A stretch of 64,000 nucleotides of DNA from CAVRXQ01 sp963849105 (GCA_963849105.1 CAWKGD010000002.1:157803-221802); one strand, 5' to 3'; numbered from the stretch's first letter, positions 1-9,252 are shown. Numbers and translations: made by a program. Notes: generated by a model from the sequence alone, not told the origin.

Positions 1-1018
1 TCTGCATGCCTGAGGGCAAGCCGGGGCCGGCGTCCCAGATGCTGCCGGCCTTGTCCGAGCTGAGATAGTCGCAATGGTCGGAGCCCATCCAGTCCACACG
101 TCCGGCGATCAGCTCCTGCCACAGTAAGGTCGAGTTAGCGGCGGAGCGAATGGGCGGATTCATCTTCGCCTCGACCCCCAGGTTCATGCCCGTGTGCAGC
201 ATTAGGAACTGAGGACACGTTTCGACATAGACGGCAGTCCCGTTTCGTTGAGCGTCGACGGCGATCGCCGGGCCTGTACCGACGCTGGTGTGAGCGATGG
301 CCAGTGGGACACCAGCTGCCCTGGCAAGGTGGATCGACCGGGAGATCGCCTCCTCTTCGGTGAACGCGGGGCGGTAGCGTTCCCAGGTCGCGATGTCCGT
401 TGCCTCCGGGTGGGCGAGGCGCATTGCCTCCCGCTGCCTAAGGATGACGTCTATGTTCTCGGCGTGGACGATAGCCAGGGCACCAGGACACTGGGCCACA
501 CTTTGGAAGCCCTCGAACATTAAGCCGTCGTCCACGCCCGCGATGCCGTATGCCGACTCCGGTCCTTTCATGGCCATATGGAATTTGAAAGAGCCGATCC
601 CCAGCTCGGCGAAGGCCCGCGGGATTTCCGCGACCTGCAATTCGTTCTTGATCATGCAGTGAAATCCGACGTCAATCAGGCTGTTCTTCTCCACCGCGGA
701 CGCGTGCTCTTCGTACGTGGCAAGGTGGCTGTTCTCGGCCGTCAGGTAGTGCATGACGGCCGTCACGCCTGCTGCGACAGCAGCCTCAGACTCAGTTCTG
801 CAGGCAGCACCGAAGCTCTGGCTCAGGCCGAAGTGGACGTGCGGGTCGATGACGCCGGGCAGCAAGTAGCGTCCTCGCGCGTCGATCTCCTCGTCCGCTT
901 CGGGGCGATCGGCGGAGTCGACGATGGCCCTGATGAGCCCCTCGTCGACCAACACGGTCGCAGGATGGCATCCCGTCGCCTTTACCACGTTGGCGTTGGC
1001 GATACTCAGCGATGGCAT
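1..1018 (-). CDS. Dihydropyrimidinase/hydantoinase-like amidohydrolase (C-terminus cut by window edge)
   Basis: This is the N-terminal 339 residues of a cyclic-amide hydrolase; the rest lies beyond position 1. Visible metal-site elements are the PGVIDPHVHF strand with HxH, a Lys in the SFKFHMAMKG segment that would be the carboxylated bridging lysine, later His residues in AIVHAE and AIAHTS, and the Asp of GSDHCDY. All ligands expected for a binuclear D-hydantoinase/dihydropyrimidinase are present. The ATG at 1018 is chosen because family homology (MPSLSIANANVV) begins there. The alpha/beta hydrolase at 1047 lies 28 bases upstream on the same strand, so the two are probably cotranscribed. It is the first of three intact or near-intact amidohydrolases in this block. 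The substrate is unknown; a ring amide such as a hydantoin or dihydropyrimidine is inferred. Confidence 0.85.
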   Translation of the reverse strand, partial: MPSLSIANANVVKATGCHPATVLVDEGLIRAIVDSADRPEADEEIDARGRYLLPGVIDPHVHFGLSQSFGAACRTESEAAVAAGVTAVMHYLTAENSHLATYEEHASAVEKNSLIDVGFHCMIKNELQVAEIPRAFAELGIGSFKFHMAMKGPESAYGIAGVDDGLMFEGFQSVAQCPGALAIVHAENIDVILRQREAMRLAHPEATDIATWERYRPAFTEEEAISRSIHLARAAGVPLAIAHTSVGTGPAIAVDAQRNGTAVYVETCPQFLMLHTGMNLGVEAKMNPPIRSAANSTLLWQELIAGRVDWMGSDHCDYLSSDKAGSIWDAGPGLPSGMQ

Positions 1019-1046
1019 CGCACCCACCTCGCTGCTGCAACGCCTC

Positions 1047-1916
1047 TCATGGCCACATGAGGTTGGGTCCTTGCCTGGTTGCCTCCCACTCGCCGTGGTC
1101 TGCAGCCGTCAAGAACGCGGCCACGGTGTGATTGAACCAGTCCGGCTCCTCCAGATTGAGGGTGTGCCCCGCCTGCGGGCAGACAGCGAGCCCGCTTCTC
1201 GGGATGTGGGACTTCAGGAACAGGGCCGGCTCGAGGGATCCCCAGTCGTCGTCTCCAGCTAGGACTAGGGTGGGCACCGGGCTCCGTTCGAGGAGGTCGA
1301 CGGAGTCGTAAAAGGATGGGCGCTCCATCTGTATCCTCCTGATGGTGAAGGCCGCGCCAACAGGGGAGCGTCTTGCCATCATGTCGCGAAACGCCTGCCA
1401 ACTCTTTGGGTCCTTCCGGAGCAGGGGCAGTCGCGCCGGTCCGTGGGCAAACCTGTCCGCAACCTCGGCCATCGGAAGGCTTTCGAAGCAGTGCGCGAGT
1501 TCGGTGCACTCCTTTCGGAATTGGTCGCGGGTCCCGGGTGAACTGCCATAGCCGATGCTGGCGAGCACCTGGCAGGCGACGAGGTCTCCCTCTCGCAGCG
1601 AGAGCCAAAGTGCAGTTGCCGCCCCCATCGAGAGCCCGATCAGGCTAACGCGGCTCAATCCGAGCTTCCGGACGACCGTCACGGCGTCGTCCACCGCGCG
1701 GTCCTGGGAGTAGGAATTGGGGTCAGGCGGTACGTCTGATGGGGAGTAGCCTCGCGCGGAGTAGGTGATGCATCGGAACTTCCGGCTAAAGTAACCGACC
1801 TGGGGTTTCCAGCTCGAATGGTCGGCGGCAAACTCGTGCAGGAAGAGAAGGGCGTCCCCGTCGCCGACTTCCTCGATGTAAAGGCGAACGCCGTCGTCTG
1901 TCCTTATGTAGCTCAT
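1047..1916 (-). CDS. Alpha/beta hydrolase
   Basis: A 289-residue single-domain alpha/beta hydrolase, the usual family length. The HEFAADHSSW segment resembles the oxyanion-hole strand. GLSMG is the nucleophile elbow with Ser96. An acid is available in LAGDDDW and the catalytic His in PQAGHTLNLEEP. There is no signal peptide, so it is cytoplasmic. Members of this group hydrolyse esters, lactones, enol-lactones or C-C bonds in ring-cleavage products, and the catabolic neighbours suggest such a job, but the substrate cannot be read from the sequence. It lies between the truncated amidohydrolase and a decayed luciferase-like monooxygenase on the same strand. Confidence 0.85.
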   Translation of the reverse strand: MSYIRTDDGVRLYIEEVGDGDALLFLHEFAADHSSWKPQVGYFSRKFRCITYSARGYSPSDVPPDPNSYSQDRAVDDAVTVVRKLGLSRVSLIGLSMGAATALWLSLREGDLVACQVLASIGYGSSPGTRDQFRKECTELAHCFESLPMAEVADRFAHGPARLPLLRKDPKSWQAFRDMMARRSPVGAAFTIRRIQMERPSFYDSVDLLERSPVPTLVLAGDDDWGSLEPALFLKSHIPRSGLAVCPQAGHTLNLEEPDWFNHTVAAFLTAADHGEWEATRQGPNLMWP

Positions 1917-1959
1917 CCTGCGCCGCCTTCCGGCTTTGATGCTCTGTCAGGGGTGGAGC

Positions 1960-2482
1960 TCATCGGAGCTGGACGTCGTCGCCCAGGGTGAGGTGGATTA
2001 CGCGGTTCAGGTCGGCATCCTGGTAGCGCTGCCGCGCCTGCCTGCAGTCGGAGGCACCTCCGCAGATTGTCAGCGATCAATTCGTCGGTGATCCACTTCG
2101 CTCCGCGCTTGGCGCCACCTTGCGAGACATCGTCCGCCAGCATTTGCCAGCCCTCTTCGCCGAGAGGAGTATGGCGTGTGACGTCAGGGAGTCGCGCAAG
2201 GTAAGTGGCCACGACTGGGCGCAGCTTTTCGAAGGCTTCCCGCTTCGACTCGGCAACAAGCGTCACACAAAGCATCGCCGTGTCGAACGCCGCCAGATTC
2301 CGATTCGCTTGCTTCGCGCCGTTCGCGATCGCGCCGGACTTGGGACAAGCCGAGATGCCGTCCCGCGAGAAGTTGTGCTCGGCAAACCAGAGAGAGTCGT
2401 AACCCAGTTCCTCGGTTCGTCGCCCGATGTCCGCCGACTCCTGGACATCCAGATTGCCCAGCAGGCCGAAGCCGATCGCCAT
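1960..2482 (-). pseudogene. Luciferase-like monooxygenase, internally deleted and frameshifted
   Basis: The reading frame starts MAIGFGLLGNL and matches the intact paralogue at 5468-6454 through the NFSRDG motif. It then jumps straight to the C-terminal third (AMLCVTLVAESK, YLARLPDVTRH, AKWITDEL). Roughly 180 residues, most of the TIM barrel and cofactor pocket, are missing. Near the end the frame also slips: the expected family tail (RYQDADLNRVIHLTLGDD) is readable only in a different frame and stops with TGA at 1962-1960. The product cannot be a functional LLM enzyme. The ATG at 2482 overlaps the TGA of the amidohydrolase remnant upstream by one base, which preserves the original coupling of the pair. 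Confidence 0.85.
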
Positions 2483-2679
2483 CAGTGGACCTCTTCCCTG
2501 GGCTCGTCGATCACTGAATCTCCTCTCCGAGTCCTTGCACCCAAATAGTCCGTCGGCGGTTTCATCCACTGCCCCGACACCATTACTGCGCGCACACGCC
2601 GGGGATCCGTCAGAAGCTTGACGTCGAGATCAGGGCTCCCGCCGACCACGATCAGGTCCGCCGTGTGGCTGAGCTGGCT
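2482..2679 (-). pseudogene. Amidohydrolase C-terminal remnant
   Basis: About 65 codons read [14 protein letters not shown], then [18 protein letters not shown], then a tail ending in TGA at 2484-2482. This is the typical closing strand of imidazolonepropionase/prolidase-type amidohydrolases, with no catalytic domain attached. The frame is lost upstream of about 2680, just before the thiolase stop at 2719. The stop overlaps the ATG of the decayed monooxygenase, so an amidohydrolase-monooxygenase pair once stood here as a coupled unit. I call it a remnant rather than a small gene because no start codon or complete domain is present. Confidence 0.7.
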
Positions 2680-2718
2680 CTGTGATCTCGGTGTTCGAGC
2701 ATTACGTGAAACGGATCG

Positions 2719-3927
2719 TCACACACGTTCGAATAGTGCCGCGAGCCCCTGTCCACCGCCAATACACATTGTTTCCAGTCCGAAACGTACCTGTCTCCTT
2801 GCCATCTCGTGCAACAGCGTCGTCAAGATGCGCGCACCAGTCGCGCCCACAGGATGCCCCAGTGATATTCCAGAGCCATTCACATTCAGGCGCTCAAAAT
2901 CCCTTCGGCCGAACTTCCACACTTTCGTGACTGCAAGAACTTGGGCGGCGAAGGCTTCGTTGAGCTCGATAAGGTCGATATCGGATAGCGACAGCTCCGC
3001 CCGCTCGAGCACACGCTGAGTCGCAGGCACGGGTCCGAGGCCCATTGTCGGCGGAGGAACCCCCGCGACGGCCCATGTCACCAGTTTGGCTAGCGGCCGC
3101 AAACCAAGCTCTTCTGCTCGGTCGCGGTGAGTCACGATACAGACCGATGCTGCATCGTTCTGTCCGCTCGCGTTCCCCGCAGTAACTGTTGCCTCAGGGT
3201 CGATGTCTCCCATGACAGGACGGAGCTTCGCAAGCTTTTCGATAGTTGTATCCGAGCGAGGATGCTCGTCCCTGTCAATGACCGAATGGTCGGGACCAGA
3301 GTCAATCCTCACCAGCTCGTCGCTGAAATAACCAGCTTGCTGTGCATGGACCGCACGCCGATGAGATTCCAAGGCAAGTTCATCCTGTTCAAGTCTTGAG
3401 ATTCGGAATTCGCGACGTAGGTTCTCCGCAGTCTCAACCATCCCGCCCGGCACAGGGAAGTGGATCCCCCCAGCGGTGACGCGGGCTCGCGCAAGTCTGT
3501 CGTGGAAGACGACTCGGTTCCCTTGGATCGTGCCTCGCAATTCGGTGCTATAGAACTCAACCTGGCTCATGCTTTCGGCCCCGCCTGCAAGGACCAGATC
3601 GGCTGCGCCGACTTGGATCTGCATTGCGGCGTAGAGCACTGCCTGAAGTCCCGAACCGCACCGACGATCGATCTGCACGCCCGGCACCTCAACCGGCATG
3701 CCCGCGTCGAGTGCTGCCACTCGGCCGATCGCAGGCGCCTCTCCATCCGGGTACGACTGTCCAAGAATTACGTCATCGACGACCATCGGATCTAGCCCTG
3801 TTCGCCCCAACACAGCACCGATGACTGACGCTCCTAACTGAGCTGCCGACATCTGGCGTAACGATCCCCCGATGCGTCCTACTGGTGTCCGCAGCGGCTC
3901 ACAGATGACTGCCTCACGAAAATCCAT
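2719..3927 (-). CDS. Acetyl-CoA acetyltransferase (thiolase family)
   Basis: A 402-residue thiolase with all catalytic boxes: the nucleophilic Cys in [10 protein letters not shown] (about residue 90), the GHP box in [17 protein letters not shown], and the C-terminal CIGGGQG cysteine. It would cleave a 3-oxoacyl-CoA with CoA, or condense acetyl-CoA. With the CoA-transferase pair at 6645-8002 it makes a standard end of a beta-ketoacid catabolic route. The start is placed at ATG 3927 ([18 protein letters not shown]) because homology begins there; an in-frame GTG at 3936 adds three residues. It lies downstream of the divergent amidohydrolase at 4057 after about 130 bases with no gene. Confidence 0.9.
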   Translation of the reverse strand: MDFREAVICEPLRTPVGRIGGSLRQMSAAQLGASVIGAVLGRTGLDPMVVDDVILGQSYPDGEAPAIGRVAALDAGMPVEVPGVQIDRRCGSGLQAVLYAAMQIQVGAADLVLAGGAESMSQVEFYSTELRGTIQGNRVVFHDRLARARVTAGGIHFPVPGGMVETAENLRREFRISRLEQDELALESHRRAVHAQQAGYFSDELVRIDSGPDHSVIDRDEHPRSDTTIEKLAKLRPVMGDIDPEATVTAGNASGQNDAASVCIVTHRDRAEELGLRPLAKLVTWAVAGVPPPTMGLGPVPATQRVLERAELSLSDIDLIELNEAFAAQVLAVTKVWKFGRRDFERLNVNGSGISLGHPVGATGARILTTLLHEMARRQVRFGLETMCIGGGQGLAALFERV

Positions 3928-4056
3928 TGCCCGCACGCACTCTCATCTTGCTCAGATTTCCAATCTCTTTTCGGTGACTTCAATCGATCTGCTCAACGAC
4001 GTGGTCCGCCATCCGTTGACTTATAACTGTGTTATTCGCCTCCAAACGCATCGGCC

Positions 4057-5436
4057 TCACGCCACGTATTTGCCAGCTGGGTGCTCCGCGATGAGCTCAC
4101 CGTCCTCGGCGATTTGCTGTCCCCGAACAAATGTCTTGATCACTTTCCCCTTTACGCGCCGACCGTCCCAGAGGCAGTAGTCGCTCGAGCTCTTCAAAGA
4201 ATCGACCGACATGACCCATTCGCGCTCAAGATCAACCACGATGATGTCGGCATCCGATCCAGATGCAAGCGCTCCTTTCGTCGGGTATATGCCGTACACA
4301 CGAGCCGGATTCTCGGAGCACAGCTGAACAAACTTTTCAAGAGTGATGCGATTCCTATGCACGCCGTCGGAAAGCATCACTGGTGCAATGGATCCAGTGA
4401 GCCCCCCGCCGCTACCGGCTCTCTCGGTCGGTTCACCCCACAGTCCTCCAGGGATCTCCTTGTCTTCTCTTCGCGCGATCTGATGATCTGAGCCAATGAA
4501 TGTGATCGTTCCGTTATCGCATGCTCTCCACAACGCCAGCTGATTTGCCTCATCTCGCAGAGGCGGCATCTGCTTGCCCAACAGTCCAAGTTCGTCCGTC
4601 GGTGGCAGCGAGAGATATTGGGGACAGGTTTCGGCATATACGCGCGCGCCACGCTTCCTCAAATGATCGATCGTTAGCAATGTTTCAGCTGCAGCTACAT
4701 GGACGAGACTGATTGGAACTCCGAGTTCGAGACTGATCAATCCGGCTACGAACGCTTGTGCCTCTTCGGTGAAGGCGGGTCTCGTCGAAGCCCACGTTCG
4801 CAGATCCTGCTTGCCGGACGCTGCCACTCGTTCAAACAACATGTGAATTATCTCTGGCTCCTCACAGTGCACAGACGCGAACGCGGGAGGGCCGACATCC
4901 CTAATTTTCTCAAAAGCTTTGTAGAGAAAGGCCCAATCCAGATGAGGAAAGCCATACTGTTCTCTTTCCAGCATGGACAGGTTGATCCAGAAATTGAACG
5001 AGTTCACACCATCGGCGACAAGCGCTGGAATCTCCTCGATCTGTTCGAGCGTTCCGATCGCAGCGTTGAACTTGAAATCGACGAACGATTCCTTCTCGCA
5101 GAGTGATCGAGCCGCCGAATGCACCGGCAATCGGACTGGAAGAGTAAGGTCGCCCATTTGCACGTATGTAATGATTGTCGTAACCCCATTCACGGCTGCG
5201 TGTATGGATTCTTGGCGGGCGGTATCGTCCCAATTCACACGCCCAAAGATTCCATGGGCGTCGATGAGCCCAGGTAATACGTAGAAACCCTCGGCATCGA
5301 CTCTCTGATCTGCCTCCGGCAGCGACTCGTCGCTACCAACATCGATGATCTTGCCTGAACTCGCCGCGATGCCGCCGCGCATCCATCCATACGGCGTGTA
5401 GACAATTCCGTTGTTGATCGTCAGCTCGGCCTTCAT
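4057..5436 (-). CDS. Dihydroorotase/hydantoinase-family amidohydrolase with altered metal ligands
   Basis: A 459-residue cyclic amidohydrolase by overall sequence: N-terminal beta domain, PGLIDAH entry to the barrel, AETCPQYL, GSDHQIARR, and the C-terminal DADIIVVDLE strand. The metal site is odd. The usual HxH reads H61-G-I63, and the lysine normally carboxylated (SFK) reads S146-F-N148. The later His positions (SVHCEE, LVHVAAAE) and the GSDH Asp are retained. A normal carbamate-bridged binuclear centre therefore looks impossible, so the enzyme may be mononuclear or have changed reaction, and a non-catalytic role cannot be excluded. The reading frame is intact with no stops, so it is under selection. 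The GGGATCC-type leader before ATG 5436 contains a plausible ribosome site. Confidence 0.85.
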   Translation of the reverse strand: MKAELTINNGIVYTPYGWMRGGIAASSGKIIDVGSDESLPEADQRVDAEGFYVLPGLIDAHGIFGRVNWDDTARQESIHAAVNGVTTIITYVQMGDLTLPVRLPVHSAARSLCEKESFVDFKFNAAIGTLEQIEEIPALVADGVNSFNFWINLSMLEREQYGFPHLDWAFLYKAFEKIRDVGPPAFASVHCEEPEIIHMLFERVAASGKQDLRTWASTRPAFTEEAQAFVAGLISLELGVPISLVHVAAAETLLTIDHLRKRGARVYAETCPQYLSLPPTDELGLLGKQMPPLRDEANQLALWRACDNGTITFIGSDHQIARREDKEIPGGLWGEPTERAGSGGGLTGSIAPVMLSDGVHRNRITLEKFVQLCSENPARVYGIYPTKGALASGSDADIIVVDLEREWVMSVDSLKSSSDYCLWDGRRVKGKVIKTFVRGQQIAEDGELIAEHPAGKYVA

Positions 5437-5467
5437 GGGATCCCTTCTTCAAACTGTCCAACTCGCG

Positions 5468-6454
5468 TCAGTCACGGTCAGCTCTTGGAGCGAGTGCTTC
5501 CAACACGCGTCGTTCTTCGGCGAAAGGCGTAATGATCGGCATAGTGATACCCGCAGACAAGTAGTGTTCTAGCCCCTCATGTAAGTCGCTCTCTGTCCCG
5601 TTGATACTCACCTCGTCCACCAACTCGTCCGAAACAAACTTTGCTCCCGCATCTCCACCGCCATGTGCAACAGCATTCGACATCTCTTCCCAGCCACTGC
5701 CCCAGATGGACGTCTGCTTCGCGATATCAGGCAGACGGGAAAGATAAAGGGCGATCAGAGGACGAAGACGGTTCCGAGTTTCTTGCTTTGATTCGCCTAT
5801 GCATGTGACCAGCATCATTCCGACATCCCAATGATCGAGATGTCGGCCAGCCTTGGCTGCGCCAGTTTGCAACAGCTTCATCGTCCGCTTCACATAATCT
5901 TCGCCAAGAAAGGCATTCAGCAGCACGCCATCTGCGATCTCTCCACTGAGTTCGCACGATTTTGGACCGGTTGCACCGATGTATATCGGGATCTCTTCAC
6001 GTATCGGTTGGAAGTCCAATTCCGCGTCTTCGAGAATTACATGGCTCCCCTCGTAGGAGACATGTCGCCCAAATCCCTTCCAAACAGCTCTGCAACCTTC
6101 TACGTACTCGCGAAGAACGGAGAGCGGCCTTTCGTAATCGATTCCTTGTGCCTTGATCAGGAGACGTGAACCCGCACCGAGACCTAGAACGACTCGACCG
6201 CCAGTTAATTCATCCAGCGTCGCAAAAGTTGTCGCCAGGAGCAGCGGACTGCGCGTGAAAATCGGTACGACACAAGGCCCTATGCGAATGCGTTCAGTCA
6301 CAGCACCCGCCGCAGCGCATACGCTCACGCCATCGCGTGAGAAATTATGCTCGGCGAACCAAATCGAGTCGTACCCAAGATCCTCGGCGCGCCGAGCAAT
6401 ATCCAATGACTCCTTCACAGGTAGGTTGTTCAGCAAACCAAAGGCGATCTTCAC
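5468..6454 (-). CDS. LLM-class (luciferase-like) flavin/F420-dependent oxidoreductase
   Basis: A 328-residue TIM-barrel enzyme of the bacterial luciferase superfamily. Diagnostic stretches are AFGLLNNLPVKESL, LGYDSIWFAEHNFSRDG, GPCVVPIFTRSP, LDELTGGRVVLGLGAGS and the IYIGATGP strand. In actinobacteria many such proteins use F420, others FMN; the sequence alone does not decide. The start is GTG 6454: a GGAGGT at 6461-6466 lies six bases upstream, and the next in-frame ATG further up gives an extension without family similarity. It is 31 bases upstream of the amidohydrolase at 5436 and probably cotranscribed. The oxidation of a ring carbon before amide hydrolysis (as RutA does for uracil) is one possible role; that is inference. 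Confidence 0.85.
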   Translation of the reverse strand: MKIAFGLLNNLPVKESLDIARRAEDLGYDSIWFAEHNFSRDGVSVCAAAGAVTERIRIGPCVVPIFTRSPLLLATTFATLDELTGGRVVLGLGAGSRLLIKAQGIDYERPLSVLREYVEGCRAVWKGFGRHVSYEGSHVILEDAELDFQPIREEIPIYIGATGPKSCELSGEIADGVLLNAFLGEDYVKRTMKLLQTGAAKAGRHLDHWDVGMMLVTCIGESKQETRNRLRPLIALYLSRLPDIAKQTSIWGSGWEEMSNAVAHGGGDAGAKFVSDELVDEVSINGTESDLHEGLEHYLSAGITMPIITPFAEERRVLEALAPRADRD

Positions 6455-6644
6455 GTCATGACCTCCACAACATCGGTTCGGCGTAACTGATGCCATCTGA
6501 GTTGACGACCACACCTCGTCCGTGCCCCCATCTGTGACGCATCTTCCTCCTCTACAGTTCTGCGATCAGCGCGTTTCTGATGGAAGAGACTTCCATACCT
6601 TCCCAGTGCAGAGTGCCCTCCTCCTCCCTGGACACGAACCCAGG

Positions 6645-7340
6645 TCAGTAACTTATTGGCGCTTTGTCGGAGGAATTTTCGCTCAAAGTGAAGCGGTTGC
6701 TTAAGCGGACGACCGTATCTGTGGCAGCTTGGACCTCAGCTAGCGTGAGACGAGGATGATGTTCTCGGATCAGTACTCCTTCCTGCGTGATGTCCATGAC
6801 CGCAAGATCCGAATAGACACGTCGGACGCATCCCTTGCCCGTTAGTGGATAACTGCATTTCTCGACAATCTTCGGCCGACCCAATTTGTCCTGGTGATGC
6901 ATCATCACCCACACGTGCCTCGAACCAACGACAAGATCCATGGCTCCGCCGACGCTCCCAAGTCTTTCGTTGGCTACCATCCAACTTGCCAAATCGCCAT
7001 GTTCTGATACCTGATATGCCCCTAGCACGGCGACATCGAGACGTCCGCCTCTGACGACCGCGAACGAATCCGCTTGGTTAACGATCGCGGCGCCTAAACG
7101 AAGGGTGACCAACGATTTACCTGCATCAATCACGTTGGGATCCTCTGCACCGGGTAACGGAGGCGGTCCCATTCCGAGGATCCCGTTCTCGCTATGCAGA
7201 ACGACATCCGGACGGTCAGCGACGTACCTCGCTACTCTCGTCGGCAAACCGATGCCGAGATTCACAACCGAGTTAACAGGAAGATCGTGGGCCACTAGGC
7301 GCGCCATTTCTTCCGCAGACCAACCCCGTGTCGAGCTCAC
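6645..7340 (-). CDS. 3-oxoacid CoA-transferase, beta subunit
   Basis: A 231-residue class I CoA-transferase B subunit. The catalytic glutamate lies in LHSENGILGMG, and the G-rich segments NLGIGLPT, GGAMDLVVG and GGRLDVAVLGAYQVS are typical. It moves CoA between succinyl-CoA (or another donor) and a 3-oxoacid, acting as a heterodimer or heterotetramer with the subunit encoded at 7337-8002. Its start overlaps that gene's stop by four bases, so translation is coupled. With the thiolase it would convert a 3-oxoacid product of the pathway to acyl-CoA plus acetyl-CoA. The exact acid is unknown. Confidence 0.92.
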   Translation of the reverse strand: MSSTRGWSAEEMARLVAHDLPVNSVVNLGIGLPTRVARYVADRPDVVLHSENGILGMGPPPLPGAEDPNVIDAGKSLVTLRLGAAIVNQADSFAVVRGGRLDVAVLGAYQVSEHGDLASWMVANERLGSVGGAMDLVVGSRHVWVMMHHQDKLGRPKIVEKCSYPLTGKGCVRRVYSDLAVMDITQEGVLIREHHPRLTLAEVQAATDTVVRLSNRFTLSENSSDKAPISY

Positions 7341-8002
7341 TGTGCCGCCTGAAATACTCTGTCCACGAACACTCCTGGAGTGTGAATGTCGTCCGGATCG
7401 AGTTCTCCCGTCTCGACGATTTGCTCTGCTTCAACGATCGTCATTGACGCGGCCATCGCCATGAGAGGATTGAAGTTTCGAGCAGTCCGGTAGTAGCGGA
7501 GGTTGCCCACACGGTCCGCAACGGCCGCCTTGACCAGTGCGACATCACCCCGCAGCGGCTTCTCCAGGAGATACTCCACATCGCCAAACTTCCGCAATTC
7601 CTTCCCTCTTGCGATTATCGTCCCCACGCCAGTCTGTACGTAAAAGGCTCCAAGTCCCGAAGCAGCAGCACGAATCCGCTCGGCAAGCGTTCCTTGCGGA
7701 ACTAACTCGAGATCTACTTCACCCGCCTCATAAGCACGCTGAAAGTGATCATTACCGGATTGGGCTGGAAAGGACGCATACACACGACGCACCAGATGGG
7801 ACTTAAACAGAAGAGCCAAGCCCCGGTCTCCAGTCCCGCAATTGTTCGACACGATGGTCAACTTGTTTGTGCCTCGAGCTGCTAGTGCCTCGAGTGCCGC
7901 GAAGGGCACACCAACGTCACCGAATCCGCCAACCAGCACGACACTTCCATCAGCGATGTCCGCAACTGCTTCCTGTGCCGATTTACTGATCTTGTCAAAC
8001 AT
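7337..8002 (-). CDS. 3-oxoacid CoA-transferase, alpha subunit
   Basis: A 221-residue A subunit of a class I CoA-transferase. The CoA-binding glycine loop is VLVGGFGDVGVP; SNNCGTGDRGLALL and LVPQGTLAERIRA are also family features. It is complete from ATG 8002 and overlaps the beta-subunit gene by four bases. Upstream, a 12-base-pair hairpin at 8135-8174 separates it from the transporter genes, so it may be transcribed by partial read-through or from its own promoter. Confidence 0.92.
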   Translation of the reverse strand: MFDKISKSAQEAVADIADGSVVLVGGFGDVGVPFAALEALAARGTNKLTIVSNNCGTGDRGLALLFKSHLVRRVYASFPAQSGNDHFQRAYEAGEVDLELVPQGTLAERIRAAASGLGAFYVQTGVGTIIARGKELRKFGDVEYLLEKPLRGDVALVKAAVADRVGNLRYYRTARNFNPLMAMAASMTIVEAEQIVETGELDPDDIHTPGVFVDRVFQAAQ

Positions 8003-8134
8003 CGTCGTCGACGAACCGCTTCACGTGGCCATCCAATCCCCGCCGTCTCTCAATGAACAAGATCCACGGGATGAGCGAATCAGAGAGTCGTGCCTTCACT
8101 TACCTTTCCCTTCGATCACTGCATGTCGACTTCA

Positions 8135-8174
8135 CTACTCCCGGATAGCGCCAAAAGCAGCCATCCGGGAGTAG
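8135..8174 (-). terminator. Hairpin after the transporter binding-protein gene
   Basis: CTACTCCCGGAT at 8135-8146 pairs perfectly with ATCCGGGAGTAG at 8163-8174 across a 16-base loop. It starts 17 bases after the stop of the substrate-binding protein gene. No run of T follows on the transcribed side, so it may be an attenuator or mRNA-stabilising stem rather than a full terminator. Either would separate transporter expression from that of the CoA-transferase genes. Confidence 0.6.
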
Positions 8175-8190
8175 CTCAGCCTCTCGTGAC

Positions 8191-9252
8191 TTACCCGGTG
8201 GGTGCGGGTCCCGCCTTCGACAGCTGTGAGACGCTCTTTCCCGTGGCCTTGGAAAGGAACGAAAGGTCGACGATACCCGGAATGCTCGCGCTCGCATCAG
8301 TCGTCGTGAACCCCAACGCAGGACCGTATCTTGCAACGATCTCCGCTCCTTTGACATAAACGTTGTATGTCAGTGCCGTGCGGGATATCGCCTTGGCGAT
8401 CAATGCTTTGCTTGTACCAGTGACTGTGGCCGCAATTGACGCCCACTTCGCCGGATTCGCGTTGAAGTAATTCACTGCCGCCGCGTACGCCTTCAAGAAG
8501 TTCACCATTAGCGTCTTCTGCTTATAAATGTGCGAATTCGCAAGCAACACTCCGTTTGCTGCACCAACTGAAGTTGCAGTATTCAGATTCAATGAGGACG
8601 AATAGTGTGCAGATCCGTCAGCAACCGCATCATCGGTGACGGGTGACCAATAACCGAGGACTTGGCACGTTCCATCTTTCAAAGCCTCGAGTGCTGTGGT
8701 CGTCACAAATCCAATCGAGGAAATGACTGGGTGAGAAACATGATGTTGCTCGAGGGCTATTTCCACCATGACGGCGACCCCCGTACCTTCAGGGAGACAA
8801 ACGGTCTTGCCCGAGAGGCCCGTCCAGCTGGTGACGTTTAGACCATTCCTGATGACGATGTTCTGTGCGCCGTTCGAATAGCCGGCCACGATCTTTAGCG
8901 GCAGATGGTCAGCGGCAACGGTCGCCATCTCAGGAATCCCAAGAACTCCCAAGTCGACACTGCCATTTTCGACAGCTGTCAACGATTCGTCGTACGACGA
9001 AATCTCAACGCATTGCGGGTCGATGCCGTACTTCTTTGCAAACGGTGCCAGATCCCACAGAGCCGGCTCTGACAACTCGCGGTCACAAGCCATCTTGACG
9101 ACGGTGGGATCAGCTCGGTGAGTCGCGAAGCGTCGCACTGTTGCACCGTTAGCCTCACCGATCGCGAAGACTGAAGTCGTCGCGAGCACCAATGCCACGG
9201 CGCCTGCTCGGTACAAACGCGCCCGGTAAGCAAAGCTTGGTTGATTCCTCAT
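8191..9252 (-). CDS. ABC transporter substrate-binding protein (SsuA/NMT1-like)
   Basis: A 353-residue exported protein. It has a basic N-terminus, a hydrophobic stretch of about residues 14-32 and an alanine-rich cleavage region, then a type II periplasmic-binding fold of the nitrate/sulfonate/thiamine-precursor group (WDLAPFAKKYGIDPQCVEI; VDLGVLGIPEMATVA; GLSGKTVCLPEGTGVAV). This group binds aliphatic sulfonates, taurine, nitrate or pyrimidine-like compounds. Its ATG overlaps the ATPase stop (ATGA), so the three transporter genes form one unit read permease, ATPase, binding protein. The amidohydrolase and N-carbamoyl hydrolase genes upstream suggest a cyclic ureide or pyrimidine-like ligand; this is inference. 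Confidence 0.9.
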   Translation of the reverse strand: MRNQPSFAYRARLYRAGAVALVLATTSVFAIGEANGATVRRFATHRADPTVVKMACDRELSEPALWDLAPFAKKYGIDPQCVEISSYDESLTAVENGSVDLGVLGIPEMATVAADHLPLKIVAGYSNGAQNIVIRNGLNVTSWTGLSGKTVCLPEGTGVAVMVEIALEQHHVSHPVISSIGFVTTTALEALKDGTCQVLGYWSPVTDDAVADGSAHYSSSLNLNTATSVGAANGVLLANSHIYKQKTLMVNFLKAYAAAVNYFNANPAKWASIAATVTGTSKALIAKAISRTALTYNVYVKGAEIVARYGPALGFTTTDASASIPGIVDLSFLSKATGKSVSQLSKAGPAPTG

